A stretch of DNA of 64,000 bases from Klebsiella aerogenes KCTC 2190. Its GTDB lineage: Bacteria > Pseudomonadota > Gammaproteobacteria > Enterobacterales > Enterobacteriaceae. Below, in pieces: positions 21,232 to 32,566 of the stretch. Every line of letters begins with the position of its first letter. Position 1 is the first letter of the stretch. Both the position numbers and the translations under genes were made by a program. The notes beneath the pieces were generated by a model. It was not told the origin of the DNA, searched no databases, and saw nothing but the letters and a program-made list of their open reading frames with translations. Location: NCBI RefSeq assembly GCF_000215745.1, contig NC_015663.1, positions 5,216,351-5,280,350 of the forward strand, in the 5' to 3' direction.

Positions 21232-21891
21232 TTATTTAGCCTGCTTTGCCGCCGCCCGGCGATGGCGAATCACTTCGATAACGCCAGGCAGTACCGACAG
21301 GACGATAATCGCCACGATCAGCAGCTTCAGGTTTTCCTGTACGATCGGTAAATCACCGAACAGGTACCCGGCGTAGGTGAACAGCAGTACCCACAGCAGC
21401 GCGCCAACCACGTTGTACGCCGCAAAATGACGATAGGACATGTGACCCATTCCCGCCACAAACGGCGCAAAGGTTCTGACGATCGGCACAAAACGCGCGA
21501 GGATGATGGTTTTGCCGCCGTGGCGTTCATAGAAGGTATGGGTTTTGTCGAGATAGCTACGACGGAAAATCTTCGAGTTCGGATTGCTGAACAGCTTTTC
21601 GCCGAACAATCTACCGATGGTGTAGTTCAGGGCATCGCCAACAACGGCGGCAATGACCATCAGCGCGACCATCAGGTGTACGTTGAGATCGTTAGTTGGC
21701 AGCGCGGAGAGCGCGCCGGCGACGAACAGCAGAGAATCTCCGGGCAGGAACGGCGTCACCACCAGGCCGGTTTCGCAGAACAGAATCAAGAACAGGATGG
21801 CGTAAACCCAGACGCCATACTGTGCGACCAGCTCCGCAAGGTGCACATCAATATGCAGGATGAAATCAATCAAAAAATGAATCAGGTCCAT
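21232..21891 (-). CDS. dedA: DedA-family inner-membrane protein DedA
   Basis: This 219-residue polytopic protein of the SNARE-assoc/DedA family has the conserved loop [19 protein letters not shown] (about 40-58), with the acidic E and D, and [20 protein letters not shown]. DedA proteins are needed for envelope integrity and act as lipid (undecaprenyl phosphate-type) flippases in current models; the role of DedA itself is less clear. I took the ATG at 21891 by alignment with E. coli. Lies between truA and accD. Confidence 0.94.
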   Translation of the reverse strand: MDLIHFLIDFILHIDVHLAELVAQYGVWVYAILFLILFCETGLVVTPFLPGDSLLFVAGALSALPTNDLNVHLMVALMVIAAVVGDALNYTIGRLFGEKLFSNPNSKIFRRSYLDKTHTFYERHGGKTIILARFVPIVRTFAPFVAGMGHMSYRHFAAYNVVGALLWVLLFTYAGYLFGDLPIVQENLKLLIVAIIVLSVLPGVIEVIRHRRAAAKQAK

Positions 21892-21916
21892 ATTTGTCTT
21901 AGCCTTTAGTGACAAC

Positions 21917-21936
21917 CGCCCCCTGTTACGGGGGCG
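21917..21936 (-). terminator. Hairpin after truA
   Basis: A 7-bp GC stem (CGCCCCC / GGGGGCG) with a 6-nt loop lies 6 bp past the truA stop. No strong T-run follows, so it may only attenuate. Confidence 0.6.
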
Positions 21937-21942
21937 CTGATA

Positions 21943-22755
21943 TTAGTCCGCCAAAAACAGCGGGCCCATCGGCATCACCGGCAGGTCGAAATGGGCCGGA
22001 TAATCCACCGACACCAGATACAATCCTTCCGCTTTCGCCGTCGCGGCAGCCAGAGTCCGGTCCTTCGCCGCCAGCAGTTCTGCAATCCAGCTCTCTGGCT
22101 GGTTTCCGGCGCCTACTTCCATCAGGCTGCCGACGATGTTCCTTACCATATGATGAACAAAAGCGTTCGCTTTGATATCCACCACCACATAAGCCCCGTG
22201 ACGGGTCACGTTGATATGCATCACGTTACGCCACGGCGTACGCGACTGACATTGCACCGCGCGAAACGAGGTGAAGTCATTCTCGCCAATTAAACACTGC
22301 GCGGCGCGATGCATCCGCCCGGCATCCAGAGGGTGGTAATAATGCGTCACCCCCTGACTTAACACCGCCGGGCGCAGGCGGTGATTATAGATGACGTAGC
22401 GGTAACGACGGGCCGTCGCGCTGAAGCGGGCGTGAAAATCGTCCGCAACATGCTTCACCCAACGCACGGCGATGTCACCAGGTAAATTCGCATTTACGCC
22501 CAGCGTCCACGCGGCGTCTTTACGCTGAGCGCGGGTTTCAAAGTGCACCACCTGGCCGGTACCGTGTACGCCGGCGTCGGTACGCCCGGCGCAGAATACG
22601 TGTACCTGTTCGGCCGCCACCTGCGACAGCGCCTTTTCCAGCTTTTCCTGCACGCTGCGCACTTCGTTTTGCCGCTGCCAGCCGTAGTATTTGCTGCCGT
22701 CGTACTCGATGCCCAGCGCGATTTTATACACCGGCTGCTGCTGTGGTTCAGACAT
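21943..22755 (-). CDS. truA: tRNA pseudouridine(38-40) synthase TruA
   Basis: This 270-residue enzyme makes pseudouridine at positions 38, 39 and 40 of the tRNA anticodon arm. The catalytic Asp lies in [15 protein letters not shown] (about 55-69), and the N-terminal [15 protein letters not shown] segment is the TruA hallmark. Its ATG overlaps the usg stop, showing coupling. Confidence 0.96.
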   Translation of the reverse strand: MSEPQQQPVYKIALGIEYDGSKYYGWQRQNEVRSVQEKLEKALSQVAAEQVHVFCAGRTDAGVHGTGQVVHFETRAQRKDAAWTLGVNANLPGDIAVRWVKHVADDFHARFSATARRYRYVIYNHRLRPAVLSQGVTHYYHPLDAGRMHRAAQCLIGENDFTSFRAVQCQSRTPWRNVMHINVTRHGAYVVVDIKANAFVHHMVRNIVGSLMEVGAGNQPESWIAELLAAKDRTLAAATAKAEGLYLVSVDYPAHFDLPVMPMGPLFLAD

Positions 22756-23768
22756 CAGTACAAATACTCCTGAACCAGCTTCTCGGCGATTTTCACCGCC
22801 ATCAGCGCGCCGCCAAAGCGCACGTTATCGGCAACCGACCAGAACTGAATTTGCTCGGGCATGCCGTAATCGTTATGCACGCAACCGATGGACAGACGCG
22901 CGTTACCGGAAGCATCGCCGACCTGCGTCGGGAACTCGCCCTCTTCAGAAAGCTCGATATCCTCGCCGCGGGTAAAGGCGTCGCGCGCCTCCTCCGCCGC
23001 CAGCGGACGCAACGCTTCAAAATTCACCATCTGCGCATGGCCATAGAAGACCGGCGATTGCACGACGCTTGCGGAAATCATCAGGCCGTCATCCTGCAGA
23101 ATTTTGCGCGCTTCATCGACGATACGACGTTCTTCGCGCACGCTACCTTCGCGATCCGGCAGAATCGGCAGCATGTTGAAAGCCAGCTGGCGCCCAAAGA
23201 AATCGTCTTCATCAATCGGAATACCGTTCAGCAGCTTCGCACTCTGCCCCGCCAGCGCATCGACCGCTTTTTTCCCCTGCGCCGAGGCAGACAGCAGGTT
23301 GGTAACGGTAATACGCGACAGGCCGCCATCATCGATCAGCGGCTTCAGCGCCGTCAGCAGTTGGCTGGTCAGGCTGTTTGGTACCGCGATCACGTTACGG
23401 TTGCGGTAGTCGCCGAGCACGAACGGGTTGACGTCCGGCACCACCAGCGGCACGTCCGGCTCCAGCGCAAACAGGCCGCTAAGATCGATAACCAGACAAC
23501 CGGCGTTGGTGGCTTCTTCGACATACGCCGCGCTGGCTTCGACGCCCGCGGCGAAGAAAGCCAACTGGGCCTGGGTCCAGTCAAAGTCGGCGGCGTCCTG
23601 CACGATGACCGATTTGCCACCATAACGCAGATGTTCGCCCGCGCTTTCATTGCGCGCCAGCGCATAAATTTCGCCTACCGGAAACTGGCGTTCAGCAAGG
23701 GTTTCAAGCAGGGCTTCGCCTACGGCGCCGGTTGCGCCCAGTACGGCAATATTCCAGCCTTCAGACAT
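22755..23768 (-). CDS. usg: USG-1 protein, aspartate-semialdehyde-dehydrogenase-like
   Basis: This 337-residue protein of the aspartate-beta-semialdehyde dehydrogenase fold has an N-terminal Rossmann start ([20 protein letters not shown]). Where true Asd enzymes have the catalytic Cys, this protein reads [10 protein letters not shown] with no Cys, as in E. coli Usg, so dehydrogenase activity is unlikely. Its role is unknown. It lies between pdxB and truA, the conserved order. Confidence 0.93.
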   Translation of the reverse strand: MSEGWNIAVLGATGAVGEALLETLAERQFPVGEIYALARNESAGEHLRYGGKSVIVQDAADFDWTQAQLAFFAAGVEASAAYVEEATNAGCLVIDLSGLFALEPDVPLVVPDVNPFVLGDYRNRNVIAVPNSLTSQLLTALKPLIDDGGLSRITVTNLLSASAQGKKAVDALAGQSAKLLNGIPIDEDDFFGRQLAFNMLPILPDREGSVREERRIVDEARKILQDDGLMISASVVQSPVFYGHAQMVNFEALRPLAAEEARDAFTRGEDIELSEEGEFPTQVGDASGNARLSIGCVHNDYGMPEQIQFWSVADNVRFGGALMAVKIAEKLVQEYLY

Positions 23769-23830
23769 GGTGGTGTACTCCAGAAAATAGCGACCCTGCC
23801 AGATTATCCGACAGGGGCATTAAGAAGATA

Positions 23831-24967
23831 TTAACGAACAGGATGATGTACGGCATTAAAACCGAGCTGACGCAGCAGCGTCGCTGCTTTTTCATCGCTG
23901 CACTGTACGTACAGGGAAGACCATTCGCGGCGTTCCTGATAATTTTTGCGCAGCTTGTCGAATTCACCGGCAATGCCTGCCACTTTACGCAGCGGCGCAT
24001 CATCGCGGCGCACATCATACACCAAATGGACCAGCCTTTTCAGCGTCGCCTGATCGAGCGGGCCGTGCAGAGTGATGCGGCCAAATTCCGGCGCCGGCAG
24101 TAGCGTATCCAGCGCCACCTGCTGCGGATGGCCAATAAACGCGCTATAGGCTTCAAAAACCTGGGTGGTGCCGCGCGCTTTGCCTTCAAGGGTATAACCG
24201 GCGATATGCGAGGTACCGATATCGACACGCGCCAGCAACTCGGTATTCAGATCCGGTTCGGGTTCCCAGACGTCAAGCACCACGCTCAGCTGCTGCCCGG
24301 CCTGCAAGCGCTTGAGCAGCGCCGCGTTATCCACCACCGGCCCGCGGCAGGCGTTAATCAGAATAGCCCCCGGCTGCAGGCGGCTAATCAGCGCTTCATC
24401 GGCCAGATGCAGCGTTTTATACGGCCCGTCTTTAAACAACGGCGTGTGGAAAGTCAGGACATCCGCCTGCTGCACCAGCTCATCCAGGCTGCGGAAGTCG
24501 CCTTCATCGCCACGATCGGCGCGCGGCGGATCGCAGAGTAATGTTTTAATTCCCAGCGCTTCCAGACGTTTTTGCAAACGCCCGCCAACGTTGCCGACGC
24601 CGACGATACCGACGGTACGATCAGCCAGCGCGAATCCGTCGCGCTCGGCGAGCATCAGCAGCGCCGAGAAAACATACTCCACCACCGCGATCGCATTACA
24701 GCCCGGCGCGGCGGAAAAGCCAATCCCCGCCTGCTGTAACCACGCTTGATCGACATGATCGGTGCCTGCGGTGGCGGTGCCGACAAACTTAATTGCCTTA
24801 CCGGAGAGCAGCGCTTCATTCACCTTAGTAACGGAACGCACCATCAGCGCGTCGGCGTCGGTTAACGCTTCCTGCGGAATGGGACGACCGGGAACGGCCT
24901 GCACGTCTCCCAAACGGCTAAAAAGCTCACGCGCATAGGGCATATTTTCATCAACGAGGATTTTCAC
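23831..24967 (-). CDS. pdxB: Erythronate-4-phosphate dehydrogenase PdxB
   Basis: This 378-residue D-2-hydroxyacid dehydrogenase oxidises erythronate 4-phosphate in the DXP-dependent pyridoxal phosphate pathway. It has the NAD-binding [18 protein letters not shown] (about 121-138), catalytic Arg in [10 protein letters not shown], Glu in LDVWEPEP and His in [15 protein letters not shown], and a C-terminal dimerisation domain special to PdxB. Divergent from flk. Confidence 0.96.
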   Translation of the reverse strand: MKILVDENMPYARELFSRLGDVQAVPGRPIPQEALTDADALMVRSVTKVNEALLSGKAIKFVGTATAGTDHVDQAWLQQAGIGFSAAPGCNAIAVVEYVFSALLMLAERDGFALADRTVGIVGVGNVGGRLQKRLEALGIKTLLCDPPRADRGDEGDFRSLDELVQQADVLTFHTPLFKDGPYKTLHLADEALISRLQPGAILINACRGPVVDNAALLKRLQAGQQLSVVLDVWEPEPDLNTELLARVDIGTSHIAGYTLEGKARGTTQVFEAYSAFIGHPQQVALDTLLPAPEFGRITLHGPLDQATLKRLVHLVYDVRRDDAPLRKVAGIAGEFDKLRKNYQERREWSSLYVQCSDEKAATLLRQLGFNAVHHPVR

Positions 24968-25076
24968 GGTTCAGTACCTGTCTGAGAACGAGAGTAAACC
25001 GGGGAAGTGTGCCATAATCTGGCCGCCAGGAACATCATCACCCGGCTTAAGTACAGCACTACGGTAAGGATTCATC

Positions 25077-26060
25077 ATGACACCACCCGTTTCAGGTATG
25101 TCCGATCGCCCTCCGGGGACTGGCCCATCCGGCGCATCCGCCGTGGGCCCAAACGCGCTCACCATGCAGCAACGCACCGTTCTGGAGCGGCTGATAACGC
25201 GTCTGGTGACGCTGACATCGCAGCAAAACGCCGAAGTGTGGGCCTGCGTGAAGCACGATCTGGGTCTGAAAGGCGACACGCCGCTGCTGGCGAGCCATTT
25301 CAGCGCGGCTGAGAGCAACCTGAATCAGCGCTTAAGTATCGCTCAGCAAAACCACCACCATCGGCAAATTCTCGCCCAGCTCAGCGAACTGCTGACCCAG
25401 GGGAATAACCGTCAGGCGGTGAGCGATTATATCCGCCAGAATTACGGTCAAACCGTGCTGCATGCGCTGACCCAGGCACAGCTGGAGAACGTGCTGCATC
25501 TGCTGCAAAACGGCCAGTTGGCGATCCCACAGCCGCAGCAGCGTACGCCGACGCTGCGCCCTTTGCTGCCGGCGGAACATAACACCCTGAATCAGCTAGT
25601 GACCAAACTGGCCGCCGCAACCGGCGAATCGAGCAAGCTTATCTGGCAATCAATGCTTGAGCTGTGCGGCGTGAAATCCGGCGAACTGATCCCCGCCACC
25701 CACTTCACCCCACTCTCGTACTGGCTGCAGGCGCGACAAACGCTGAGCGCGCAAACCGCGCCGACGATGAATTCGCTGCAGGCAGCGCTCAAGCAACCGC
25801 TGGAAGCGCAGGAGTGGCAGAAAATCGCCGATTTCGCGCAAAGCAGCTGGCAGGTGACGCCCACGACGACATTAACCAGCCCGCAGGTGCTAACGCTATT
25901 AAATAAGGTCTTTGCGCTACGCGTGGCCCGCGCCCAGGCGACAATGGCAATTACCCCGGTCGAGCCGCTGCCCGCCCCCCATGCGGTGTATAGCAAAAAA
26001 GCGTGGACGGTGGCGATTGCCCTGCTGGTGTTGATTATTCTGCTGTGGCTGGTGCTGTAA
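25077..26060 (+). CDS. flk: Flagellar-type III secretion regulator Flk (Div)
   Basis: This 327-residue protein has a Pro/Gly-rich N-terminus, a helical body with two similar units (LTRL..LT.Q repeats, about 35-110 and 165-250) and one C-terminal membrane anchor (about 308-327). It aligns with E. coli/Salmonella Flk, an inner-membrane protein that keeps flagellar hook substrates from being secreted into the periplasm when rings are missing. No flagellar genes are in this window. The C-terminal 100 residues differ more from E. coli than the rest. Confidence 0.9.
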   Translation: MTPPVSGMSDRPPGTGPSGASAVGPNALTMQQRTVLERLITRLVTLTSQQNAEVWACVKHDLGLKGDTPLLASHFSAAESNLNQRLSIAQQNHHHRQILAQLSELLTQGNNRQAVSDYIRQNYGQTVLHALTQAQLENVLHLLQNGQLAIPQPQQRTPTLRPLLPAEHNTLNQLVTKLAAATGESSKLIWQSMLELCGVKSGELIPATHFTPLSYWLQARQTLSAQTAPTMNSLQAALKQPLEAQEWQKIADFAQSSWQVTPTTTLTSPQVLTLLNKVFALRVARAQATMAITPVEPLPAPHAVYSKKAWTVAIALLVLIILLWLVL

Positions 26061-26070
26061 GCTAAAAACA

Positions 26071-26098
26071 ATCATGGCGGCCAGAACGCCGCCATGAT
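26071..26098. terminator. Bidirectional hairpin between flk and yfcJ
   Basis: An 11-bp perfect stem (ATCATGGCGGC / GCCGCCATGAT) with a 6-nt loop lies between convergent genes. Confidence 0.75.
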
Positions 26099-26102
26099 GC
26101 CA

Positions 26103-27278
26103 TTACTTACGCAGCGTCAGTAAAGTGACACCAATGCCCAATACCGCGCAAATCGCCCCGGCAAGGAATACGGAAGCATAGCCAAGCGAGGTGGCAAGCA
26201 GGCCAGCCAGCGGGCCGGTGACGCCGTAAGAGATATCCTGAAACGCGGCATAGCCGCCAAGCGCGGTGCCGCGAACCTGGGCCGGAACCCGTTTGACTAC
26301 CTCAACACCCAGCGCCGGGAAGATGAGCGAGCAACCGCAGCCGGTCAAAGCGGCGCCCGCCAGCGCCACCCAGGCGCCCGGCGCTTGCCATAGCAGCGTC
26401 AGACCAATCGCTTCAATCAGCAGTGATACCATCGCCACCTTAATGCCGCCAAAGCGATCCGGCATCCAGCCGAACAGAATACGCATCAGGACAAAAGCGC
26501 CGCCAAACGCGGTCAACGTGAAGCCGGCCATCGCCCAGCCGTGGCTGGCGAAATAGAGTGAAACAAAGGTACCGATCACCGCAAAGCCGACGCCCTGCAG
26601 GCCGAGACCAATTCCCGGCCGCCAGATCATGCCGATGACGCTCCATAGCGAAGGACGCTCGCCGCCGTGGGCGGGAACTTTACGAACCGTGCCGTTAATC
26701 GCCCACGCCAGCAGCGGCAGCGCCATCGTAACGCAGGCCAATGCCGCCACGCCGAAGCGGCTGTAAATCAGCAGCCCCAGCGGCGCGCCCACCGCCAGCG
26801 CCCCGTACATCGCCATGCCGTTCCACGACATCACTTTACCGGAACGTCGCGGGCCAACCAGCCCTAATCCCCAGCTTAAGTTACCGGTCAGCAGTTGGCT
26901 TTCACCAAAGCCGAGAATCAAACGACCCAGCACCAGCAGGCCAAATTTGGCCATTACCGGCACCGGCAGCAGCGCCGCCGCCAGCCAGGCGCAGCCGGCC
27001 AGAGCACAGGCCAACATTCCTTGCAGCACCGAGCGTTTCGCGCCGTACTGATCGGCCAGTCTCCCGGCATAGCCGCGGGTTAATACCGTGGCGAGAAACT
27101 GGATGCCGACGGCCACGCCGACGAGTGTGTTGCCAAAGCCGAGATCGTGGTGCACAAATAGCGGGATAACCGGTAGCGGCAACCCCACGGTCATATAGGT
27201 CAGAAAAACCGCAAAGGTAATGCGAAATAGCGAGAAATTCTCTGAAGCGTTGTTTATCGTTTTTGTCGCTGCGGACAT
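26103..27278 (-). CDS. yfcJ: MFS transporter YfcJ
   Basis: This 391-residue major-facilitator protein has 12 predicted membrane helices. The family loop 2-3 motif is [16 protein letters not shown]. It matches E. coli YfcJ of the YhhS-like (UPF0226) subgroup. Its substrate is not known; related YhhS is linked to arabinose/glyphosate export. It lies between flk and fabB. Confidence 0.92.
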   Translation of the reverse strand: MSAATKTINNASENFSLFRITFAVFLTYMTVGLPLPVIPLFVHHDLGFGNTLVGVAVGIQFLATVLTRGYAGRLADQYGAKRSVLQGMLACALAGCAWLAAALLPVPVMAKFGLLVLGRLILGFGESQLLTGNLSWGLGLVGPRRSGKVMSWNGMAMYGALAVGAPLGLLIYSRFGVAALACVTMALPLLAWAINGTVRKVPAHGGERPSLWSVIGMIWRPGIGLGLQGVGFAVIGTFVSLYFASHGWAMAGFTLTAFGGAFVLMRILFGWMPDRFGGIKVAMVSLLIEAIGLTLLWQAPGAWVALAGAALTGCGCSLIFPALGVEVVKRVPAQVRGTALGGYAAFQDISYGVTGPLAGLLATSLGYASVFLAGAICAVLGIGVTLLTLRK

Positions 27279-27371
27279 GCGTTACCCCAGTTTTGCAGAG
27301 CAAGGCGAGAAGATGGAATGGGAATGATGGCGAGCAATTTGCCTGCTCTCGCCAGGCGCTGTCAAGACGTC

Positions 27372-27398
27372 AAAAAAAGGGGAGCCTCGGGCTCCCCT
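27372..27398 (-). terminator. Terminator of fabB
   Basis: Minus strand: AGGGGAGCC / GGCTCCCCT, a 9-bp stem with a 3-nt loop, followed by seven T (27371-27377). Confidence 0.9.
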
Positions 27399-27416
27399 GG
27401 TACTGACTCTAACCAA

Positions 27417-28637
27417 TTAGGCGTTGTATTTACGCATAACCAGGGTCGCGTTGGTGCCGCCGAAGCCGAAGCTGTTGGACATCACGGTGGTCAACTGAGC
27501 ATCGGTCGGTTTGGTGACGATGTTAAGGCCGGCAGCCTGCTCGTCCATCTCTTCGATGTTGATGCTTGGCGCGATAAAACCGTGCTCCAGCATCAGCAGA
27601 GAGTAGATGGCTTCCTGTACGCCTGCGGCGCCCAGAGAGTGGCCGGTCATCGCTTTGGTGGCGGAGATAGCCGGGCTGTTGTCGCCGAAGACTTCGCGGA
27701 TAGCGCCCAGCTCTTTAACGTCGCCTACCGGAGTCGAAGTGCCGTGGGAGTTCAGGTAGTCGATCGGAGTATCAACGCCGTGCATCGCCATCTGCATGCA
27801 GCGCACTGCGCCTTCGCCAGATGGAGCAACCATGTCCGCGCCATCGGAAGTCGCGCCGTAACCGACGATTTCCGCATAGATATGCGCGCCGCGCGCCAGC
27901 GCGTGTTCCAGCTCTTCCACCACGACCATGCCGCCGCCGCCCGCGATAACAAAACCGTCGCGGTTCGCATCATAGGTACGGGACGCTTTGTCCGGAGAAT
28001 CGTTGTATTTAGTGGACAGCGCGCCCATGGCGTCGAATTCACAAGCCATTTCCCAGCACAGCTCTTCGCCGCCGCCGGCAAAGACGATGTCCTGTTTGCC
28101 CAGCTGAATCTGTTCTACCGCGTTACCGATGCAGTGTGCGGAAGTGGCGCAAGCGGAGCTGATAGAGTAGTTGACGCCGTGGATTTTAAACGGCGTGGCG
28201 AGGCAGGCAGATACGCCGGAAGCCATCGCTTTAGTCACAACGTATGGGCCCACGGCTTTCAGACCACGCGGGCTACGCATGGCATCGGCGCCGAAGACCT
28301 GGAATTTCGGGGAGCCGCCGCCGGAACCTGCAATCAGGCCGACACGCGGGTTGTTCTGGTATGCTTCCGGCGCCAGACCGGCGTCGGCTACCGCCTGCTC
28401 CATGGACAGATAAGCATAGATGGATGCATCGCTCATAAAGCGAACTACTTTGCGGTCAATGAGGCCCGTGGTATCCAGTTTGACGTTGCCCCATACGTGG
28501 CTACGCATTCCTGAATCCTTCAGCTCCTGAGAGAAAGTGATCCCTGAACGTCCTTCACGCAGAGATGCCAGGACTTCCTGCTGGTTATTACCGATGCTGG
28601 AAACGATGCCCAAGCCAGTAATCACTGCACGTTTCAT
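27417..28637 (-). CDS. fabB: 3-oxoacyl-ACP synthase I FabB
   Basis: This 406-residue condensing enzyme is required for unsaturated fatty acid elongation. The Cys-His-His triad is in [12 protein letters not shown] (Cys163), [10 protein letters not shown] (His298) and [11 protein letters not shown] (His333). Length and sequence are as in E. coli. It is divergent from mnmC, with FabR and FadR boxes in the shared promoter region. Confidence 0.97.
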   Translation of the reverse strand: MKRAVITGLGIVSSIGNNQQEVLASLREGRSGITFSQELKDSGMRSHVWGNVKLDTTGLIDRKVVRFMSDASIYAYLSMEQAVADAGLAPEAYQNNPRVGLIAGSGGGSPKFQVFGADAMRSPRGLKAVGPYVVTKAMASGVSACLATPFKIHGVNYSISSACATSAHCIGNAVEQIQLGKQDIVFAGGGEELCWEMACEFDAMGALSTKYNDSPDKASRTYDANRDGFVIAGGGGMVVVEELEHALARGAHIYAEIVGYGATSDGADMVAPSGEGAVRCMQMAMHGVDTPIDYLNSHGTSTPVGDVKELGAIREVFGDNSPAISATKAMTGHSLGAAGVQEAIYSLLMLEHGFIAPSINIEEMDEQAAGLNIVTKPTDAQLTTVMSNSFGFGGTNATLVMRKYNA

Positions 28638-28683
28638 TCAATACCTCTGTAAGTCGCACTATTTTAAGTTTCGAGTCGCACAA

Positions 28684-28703
28684 TAGCGTACACTTGTACG
28701 CCG
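28684..28703 (-). promoter_or_regulatory. FabR operator of fabB
   Basis: The palindrome GCGTACA-CT-TGTACGC (28686-28701) fits the FabR site known upstream of E. coli fabB. It lies 49-64 bp upstream of the fabB ATG and would repress fabB when unsaturated acyl chains are plentiful. Confidence 0.8.
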
Positions 28704-28720
28704 AACAAGTCCGATCAGCC
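28704..28720 (-). promoter_or_regulatory. FadR activator site of fabB
   Basis: AACAAGTCCGATCAGCC is the reverse complement of a FadR box (AACTGGTCNGACNTGTT) with few mismatches. It abuts the FabR palindrome on the promoter-distal side, the place where FadR activates fabB in E. coli. Confidence 0.7.
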
Positions 28721-28795
28721 ATTTTGTGTATAAATTTGCGCCTTCTGGCACACATCGTTAAGATCGCGCTACGCCTTGTGATTCGAGTAACTTAC

Positions 28796-30784
28796 GTGAA
28801 ACAAAACGCCATACAACCCGCCAACCTGGAATTCAACGCTGAGGGTACACCTGTTTCCCGAGATTTTGACGACGTTTATTTTTCTAATGACAACGGTCTG
28901 GAAGAGACGCGCTACGTTTTTCTCAACGGCAACCAGCTTGATAGCCGTTTTCCAACCCACCCGCGCCCGCTGTTTATCGTCGCGGAGAGCGGCTTCGGCA
29001 CCGGGCTCAATTTCCTGACGCTGTGGCAGGCGTTTGCTGTTTTTCGTCGCGATAATCCGCAGGCTACGCTGCAAAGATTACATTTCATCAGTTTTGAAAA
29101 ATTTCCCCTGAAGGCCGACGACCTGCGCCTGGCGCACCAGCACTGGCCGGAACTGGCGCCATGGGCTGAACAGCTACAGGCGCAGTGGCCATTGCCAATC
29201 GCGGGCTGCCACCGCCTGCTGCTCGACGATGGCCGCGTCACGCTGGATTTATGGTTTGGCGATATCAACACGCTCACCGACCAGCTTGACGATTCACTCA
29301 ACCGCCAGGTCGACGCCTGGTTCCTCGACGGCTTCGCGCCGGCGAAAAACCCGGATATGTGGACGCCGGGGCTGTTTTCAGCCATGGCGCGTCTGGCCCG
29401 CCCCGGCGGCACGCTGGCGACCTTCACCTCCGCTGGCTTCGTTCGCCGCGGGCTGCAGGAGGCCGGCTTTAGCATGCAAAAACGCAAAGGCTTTGGTCGC
29501 AAGCGCGAAATGCTAATCGGTGAATTGACCGCCGACGTTCCGACATTCGCGCGGACGCCATGGTTTGCCCGCAGCGGTAGTCAATCGCGCGAAGCGGCGG
29601 TGATCGGCGGCGGTATCGCCAGCGCCCTGCTCTCGCTGGCGCTGCTGCGTCGCGGCTGGCAGGTGACGTTGTACTGCGCTGACGATGCGCCCGCCAGCGG
29701 CGCATCCGGCAATCGTCAGGGCGCGCTGTATCCGCTATTAAGCCAGCACGACCCTTCGCTGGCGCGCTTTTTCCCGGCGGCATTTACTTTCGCGCGCCGC
29801 CTCTACGACGCCCTGCCAGTGGAATTTGATCATCAATGGTGCGGCGTAACCCAACTCGCCTGGGATGAAAAAAGCACGCAGAAAATCGCCCAAATGCTGG
29901 CTTCAGATTTACCGGCGGAAATCGCCTGCGCGGTGACGGCGGAGCAGGTTGCTGAACTGACCGGCGTTGATACCGGCTGCGGCGGTATCACCTATCCGGC
30001 CGGCGGCTGGCTGTGCCCGCAGCAGTTGACGGCAGAATTACTGGCGCTGGCGGCGACGCAGGGACTACGCAGCCACTACGGTTATCCCGTCGAAACGCTC
30101 AGCGCGGATGGCGACGGCTGGTTGCTCAATCAGCAGCATCGTCATCAGGCGGTAGTACTGGCGAACGGACATCGCCTGACTGATTTTGCCCAGACCAGGC
30201 AGTTACCGGCTTATCCGGTCGGCGGCCAGGTCAGCCATATACCCACCACGCCGGGGCTTTCCGCCCTGCGCCAGGTGTTATGCTATGACGGCTATCTGAC
30301 GCCACAAAACCCCGAGAATCAGCAACACTGTATCGGCGCCAGCTATCATCGCGGCAAGACGGATACCGATTTCAGCGCCGAAGATCAGTGGCAAAATCGC
30401 CAGCGCCTGATTGATTGTTTCCCGCAGGCGGCATGGGCAAAAGAGGTGGATGTTAGCGGCAACGAAGCCCGCTGCGGCGTACGCTGCGCCACCCGCGACC
30501 ACCTGCCGATGGTGGGCAACGTTCCGGATTATGAGAAAACGTTGACGCAGTACGCCACGCTTCACCAACAGCAGGAAAATGTCGGCAGCGCGCCGGTCTA
30601 TCACAATCTCTTTATGCTCGCGGCATTGGGATCTCGTGGGTTGTGCACCGCGCCATTGAGCGCCGAACTGCTGGCCGCGCAGATGAGTGAAGAACCGCTA
30701 CCGCTGGATAGCGAAACTCTCGCGGCGCTGAATCCGAATCGACTGTGGGTAAGAAAACTGCTGAAGGGAAAAGCGGTAAAATAA
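28796..30784 (+). CDS. mnmC: Bifunctional tRNA mnm5s2U biosynthesis protein MnmC
   Basis: This 662-residue two-domain enzyme finishes mnm5s2U34 in tRNA. The N-terminal methyltransferase domain (about 1-245; [30 protein letters not shown]) methylates nm5s2U. The C-terminal FAD oxidoreductase (from about 262; [20 protein letters not shown]) removes the carboxymethyl group. I chose the GTG at 28796, giving [13 protein letters not shown] and matching the E. coli start; the ATG at 28694 adds 34 residues and overlaps the fabB control region. Confidence 0.94.
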   Translation: MKQNAIQPANLEFNAEGTPVSRDFDDVYFSNDNGLEETRYVFLNGNQLDSRFPTHPRPLFIVAESGFGTGLNFLTLWQAFAVFRRDNPQATLQRLHFISFEKFPLKADDLRLAHQHWPELAPWAEQLQAQWPLPIAGCHRLLLDDGRVTLDLWFGDINTLTDQLDDSLNRQVDAWFLDGFAPAKNPDMWTPGLFSAMARLARPGGTLATFTSAGFVRRGLQEAGFSMQKRKGFGRKREMLIGELTADVPTFARTPWFARSGSQSREAAVIGGGIASALLSLALLRRGWQVTLYCADDAPASGASGNRQGALYPLLSQHDPSLARFFPAAFTFARRLYDALPVEFDHQWCGVTQLAWDEKSTQKIAQMLASDLPAEIACAVTAEQVAELTGVDTGCGGITYPAGGWLCPQQLTAELLALAATQGLRSHYGYPVETLSADGDGWLLNQQHRHQAVVLANGHRLTDFAQTRQLPAYPVGGQVSHIPTTPGLSALRQVLCYDGYLTPQNPENQQHCIGASYHRGKTDTDFSAEDQWQNRQRLIDCFPQAAWAKEVDVSGNEARCGVRCATRDHLPMVGNVPDYEKTLTQYATLHQQQENVGSAPVYHNLFMLAALGSRGLCTAPLSAELLAAQMSEEPLPLDSETLAALNPNRLWVRKLLKGKAVK

Positions 30785-30812
30785 CGCCGGCTTGCGCCTT
30801 ATCCCGACCTGG

Positions 30813-30885
30813 GTGTAGTCGCCCCGGTAGGCGCAGCGCGACCGGGGAGAGTCTCCGGATGTGGGCTAACGCCTCATCCGGATGA
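30813..30885. repeat. Two REP-type palindromes between mnmC and yfcL
   Basis: Two hairpins lie between convergent genes. CCCCGGT / ACCGGGG (30822-30847) encloses the REP-like loop AGGCGCAGCGCG. TCCGGATG / CATCCGGA (30854-30882) encloses a TGGGCTAACGCCT-like loop. Sequence and layout fit enterobacterial REP/BIME elements. Confidence 0.7.
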
Positions 30886-30894
30886 CACCATTTA

Positions 30895-31176
30895 TCAGGC
30901 CTGATTTTTCGCCTGCTGGTACAGGTTATTCCACATCCCTTGCACCAGAATCTGATCCGGCGGCGATAGTTCGCCCGCGCTGATGGCCTTTTCCAGGCTG
31001 CTGGCGACTTTATCATTAATCGCCTGCGCCGTATGTTCCCCTTCCCCTTCCAGCTCAGCCACCGCCAGCGTCAGGTGGCCGCGCAGATAACCGCCAGCAA
31101 ACAGTTCGTCATCACTGGCGTGGTCTACCATATCGTCAATTAACGCCAGAATGCGTGATTCAAACTCCGCGATCAT
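30895..31176 (-). CDS. yfcL: YfcL family protein
   Basis: This 93-residue acidic soluble protein is like E. coli YfcL ([38 protein letters not shown]...). Its function is unknown. I took the ATG at 31176, preceded by GAAAGAGGAAAG; the upstream ATG at 31230 overlaps the epmC end and adds residues not in the family. Last gene of the aroC-to-yfcL run. Confidence 0.92.
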   Translation of the reverse strand: MIAEFESRILALIDDMVDHASDDELFAGGYLRGHLTLAVAELEGEGEHTAQAINDKVASSLEKAISAGELSPPDQILVQGMWNNLYQQAKNQA

Positions 31177-31208
31177 CGTCTTTCCTCTTTCATTTGTAGA
31201 ACGTGGCT

Positions 31209-31757
31209 TTAGTGCAGGTCTTCCGGCCACGGAAATTGTTCTGCCGTCAGCGGCGGCGTTTGATAATACTGTTGCAGCGCGCGAATAAAGCGTGCCGGTC
31301 GCTCAGGGATCCCTTGCTCCAGATAGGTCATCACCTGGGCATGTACGCGCCGTTGAAAGGCGATGCGGTCGGGCTCAAAGTCGCCTTCGAGGTTGTCACA
31401 GCTGACGTTAAACGGAAATCCCGCCGCCGTGCAGAACAACCAGTCAAAAGCTTGTGGCTTGACCTCGACGTCTTCGAACTTGCTTTGCGTCATCGCATCG
31501 CGGCCGTCCGGGCAGTACCAGTAACCAAAATCTACCTGCTCGCGCCGCGCCTTGCCGGCGATACACCAGTGGGAAATTTCGTGCAGCGCGCTGGCGTAAA
31601 AGCCGTGAGCAAACACGATCCGGTTGTATGGCACTTCGCTATCTGCAGGAAGATAGATCGGTTCGTCGTCGCCTTTAATCAGACGGGTATTAAAATCATC
31701 GGCAAAGCACTTGTCGAAGATCTCGACCAACTGCTGATAATGGTGTTGCTGTTGCAT
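31209..31757 (-). CDS. epmC: Elongation factor P hydroxylase EpmC (YfcM)
   Basis: This 182-residue enzyme, the E. coli length, hydroxylates the beta-lysyl-lysine of EF-P after EpmA and EpmB have acted. Likely metal ligands lie in [12 protein letters not shown] (HEISH). epmA and epmB are elsewhere. The ATG at 31757 overlaps the yfcA stop (TAATG), showing coupling and supporting this start over the ATG at 31775. Confidence 0.95.
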   Translation of the reverse strand: MQQQHHYQQLVEIFDKCFADDFNTRLIKGDDEPIYLPADSEVPYNRIVFAHGFYASALHEISHWCIAGKARREQVDFGYWYCPDGRDAMTQSKFEDVEVKPQAFDWLFCTAAGFPFNVSCDNLEGDFEPDRIAFQRRVHAQVMTYLEQGIPERPARFIRALQQYYQTPPLTAEQFPWPEDLH

Positions 31758-32566
31758 TAGTGAATTCCCAACCACTGCAAAATCTCAGCCCCGTGGCTGT
31801 CGTAAAGAAGTTTAGCGCTCATCACCGCGGAGACGATGACGATCATCGGCCGAATCAGCGACTGCCCTTTACTCAACACCAGCCGCGAACCGGCGCGAGC
31901 GCCGATAAACTGTCCGGCCATCATCACAAAACCGGTGGCCCAAATCACTTTGCCGCCAATGATAAATAGCAGCAGGCCGCCAATATTGGAGGTAGCGTTT
32001 AGCAGTTTGGCGTGAGCGGTGGATTTCGCGAGATTAAACCCGGCGAGCGTCACAAAGGCCAGCGCATAAAAAGAACCGGCGCCGGGGCCAAAAAAACCGT
32101 CGTAGAAACCCACGCTGCCGCCAGCGACCAGCGCGAACGGCAAACCATACAGGCGACGCTGACGATCGGATTCGCCAAGCTTAGGCATCAGCAAAAAGTA
32201 CAGCCCAATGCCGATCACCAGCAGCGGCAGGATTTGCTTCAAAATATCGGACTGCACGTGCTGCACCAGCAGCGCACCCGCCGTCGAGCCGATAAACGTC
32301 ATCAGAATATTGAGTTTCTGATCGGCAAGATTTACCACCTTGCGACGGATAAAGTAGAGCGTCGCGGAAATGGAACCGCCGCAGGCCTGTAGCTTATTGG
32401 TCGCCAATGCCTGAGCGGGTGGCATACCCGCCGCCATCAACGCCGGGACGGTTAACAACCCGCCGCCGCCAGCTAAAGAATCAATAAATCCGGCCAGAAT
32501 CGCGACGAAAAAGAGCGCCACCAAAACCATTGGCGACACCATAAACAGTTCGACAAAACTATCCAT
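31757..32566 (-). CDS. yfcA: TSUP (TauE/SafE) family transporter YfcA
   Basis: This 269-residue polytopic inner-membrane protein has the two TauE/SafE half repeats (FIDSLAGGGGLLTVPALMAAGMPP near the start; GFYDGFFGPGAGSF in the second half). Family members export or import sulfur-containing or organic anions; the substrate of YfcA is not proven. Start and stop codons touch those of mepA and epmC, so the three are one transcript. Confidence 0.94.
   Translation of the reverse strand: MDSFVELFMVSPMVLVALFFVAILAGFIDSLAGGGGLLTVPALMAAGMPPAQALATNKLQACGGSISATLYFIRRKVVNLADQKLNILMTFIGSTAGALLVQHVQSDILKQILPLLVIGIGLYFLLMPKLGESDRQRRLYGLPFALVAGGSVGFYDGFFGPGAGSFYALAFVTLAGFNLAKSTAHAKLLNATSNIGGLLLFIIGGKVIWATGFVMMAGQFIGARAGSRLVLSKGQSLIRPMIVIVSAVMSAKLLYDSHGAEILQWLGIH

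Noticed and set aside
22743..23834. A 363-codon plus-strand frame across usg
   Set aside because: Antisense to usg; no domain, no proper start context.
27318..28514. A 398-codon plus-strand frame across fabB
   Set aside because: Antisense to fabB; covers its terminator and has no family match.
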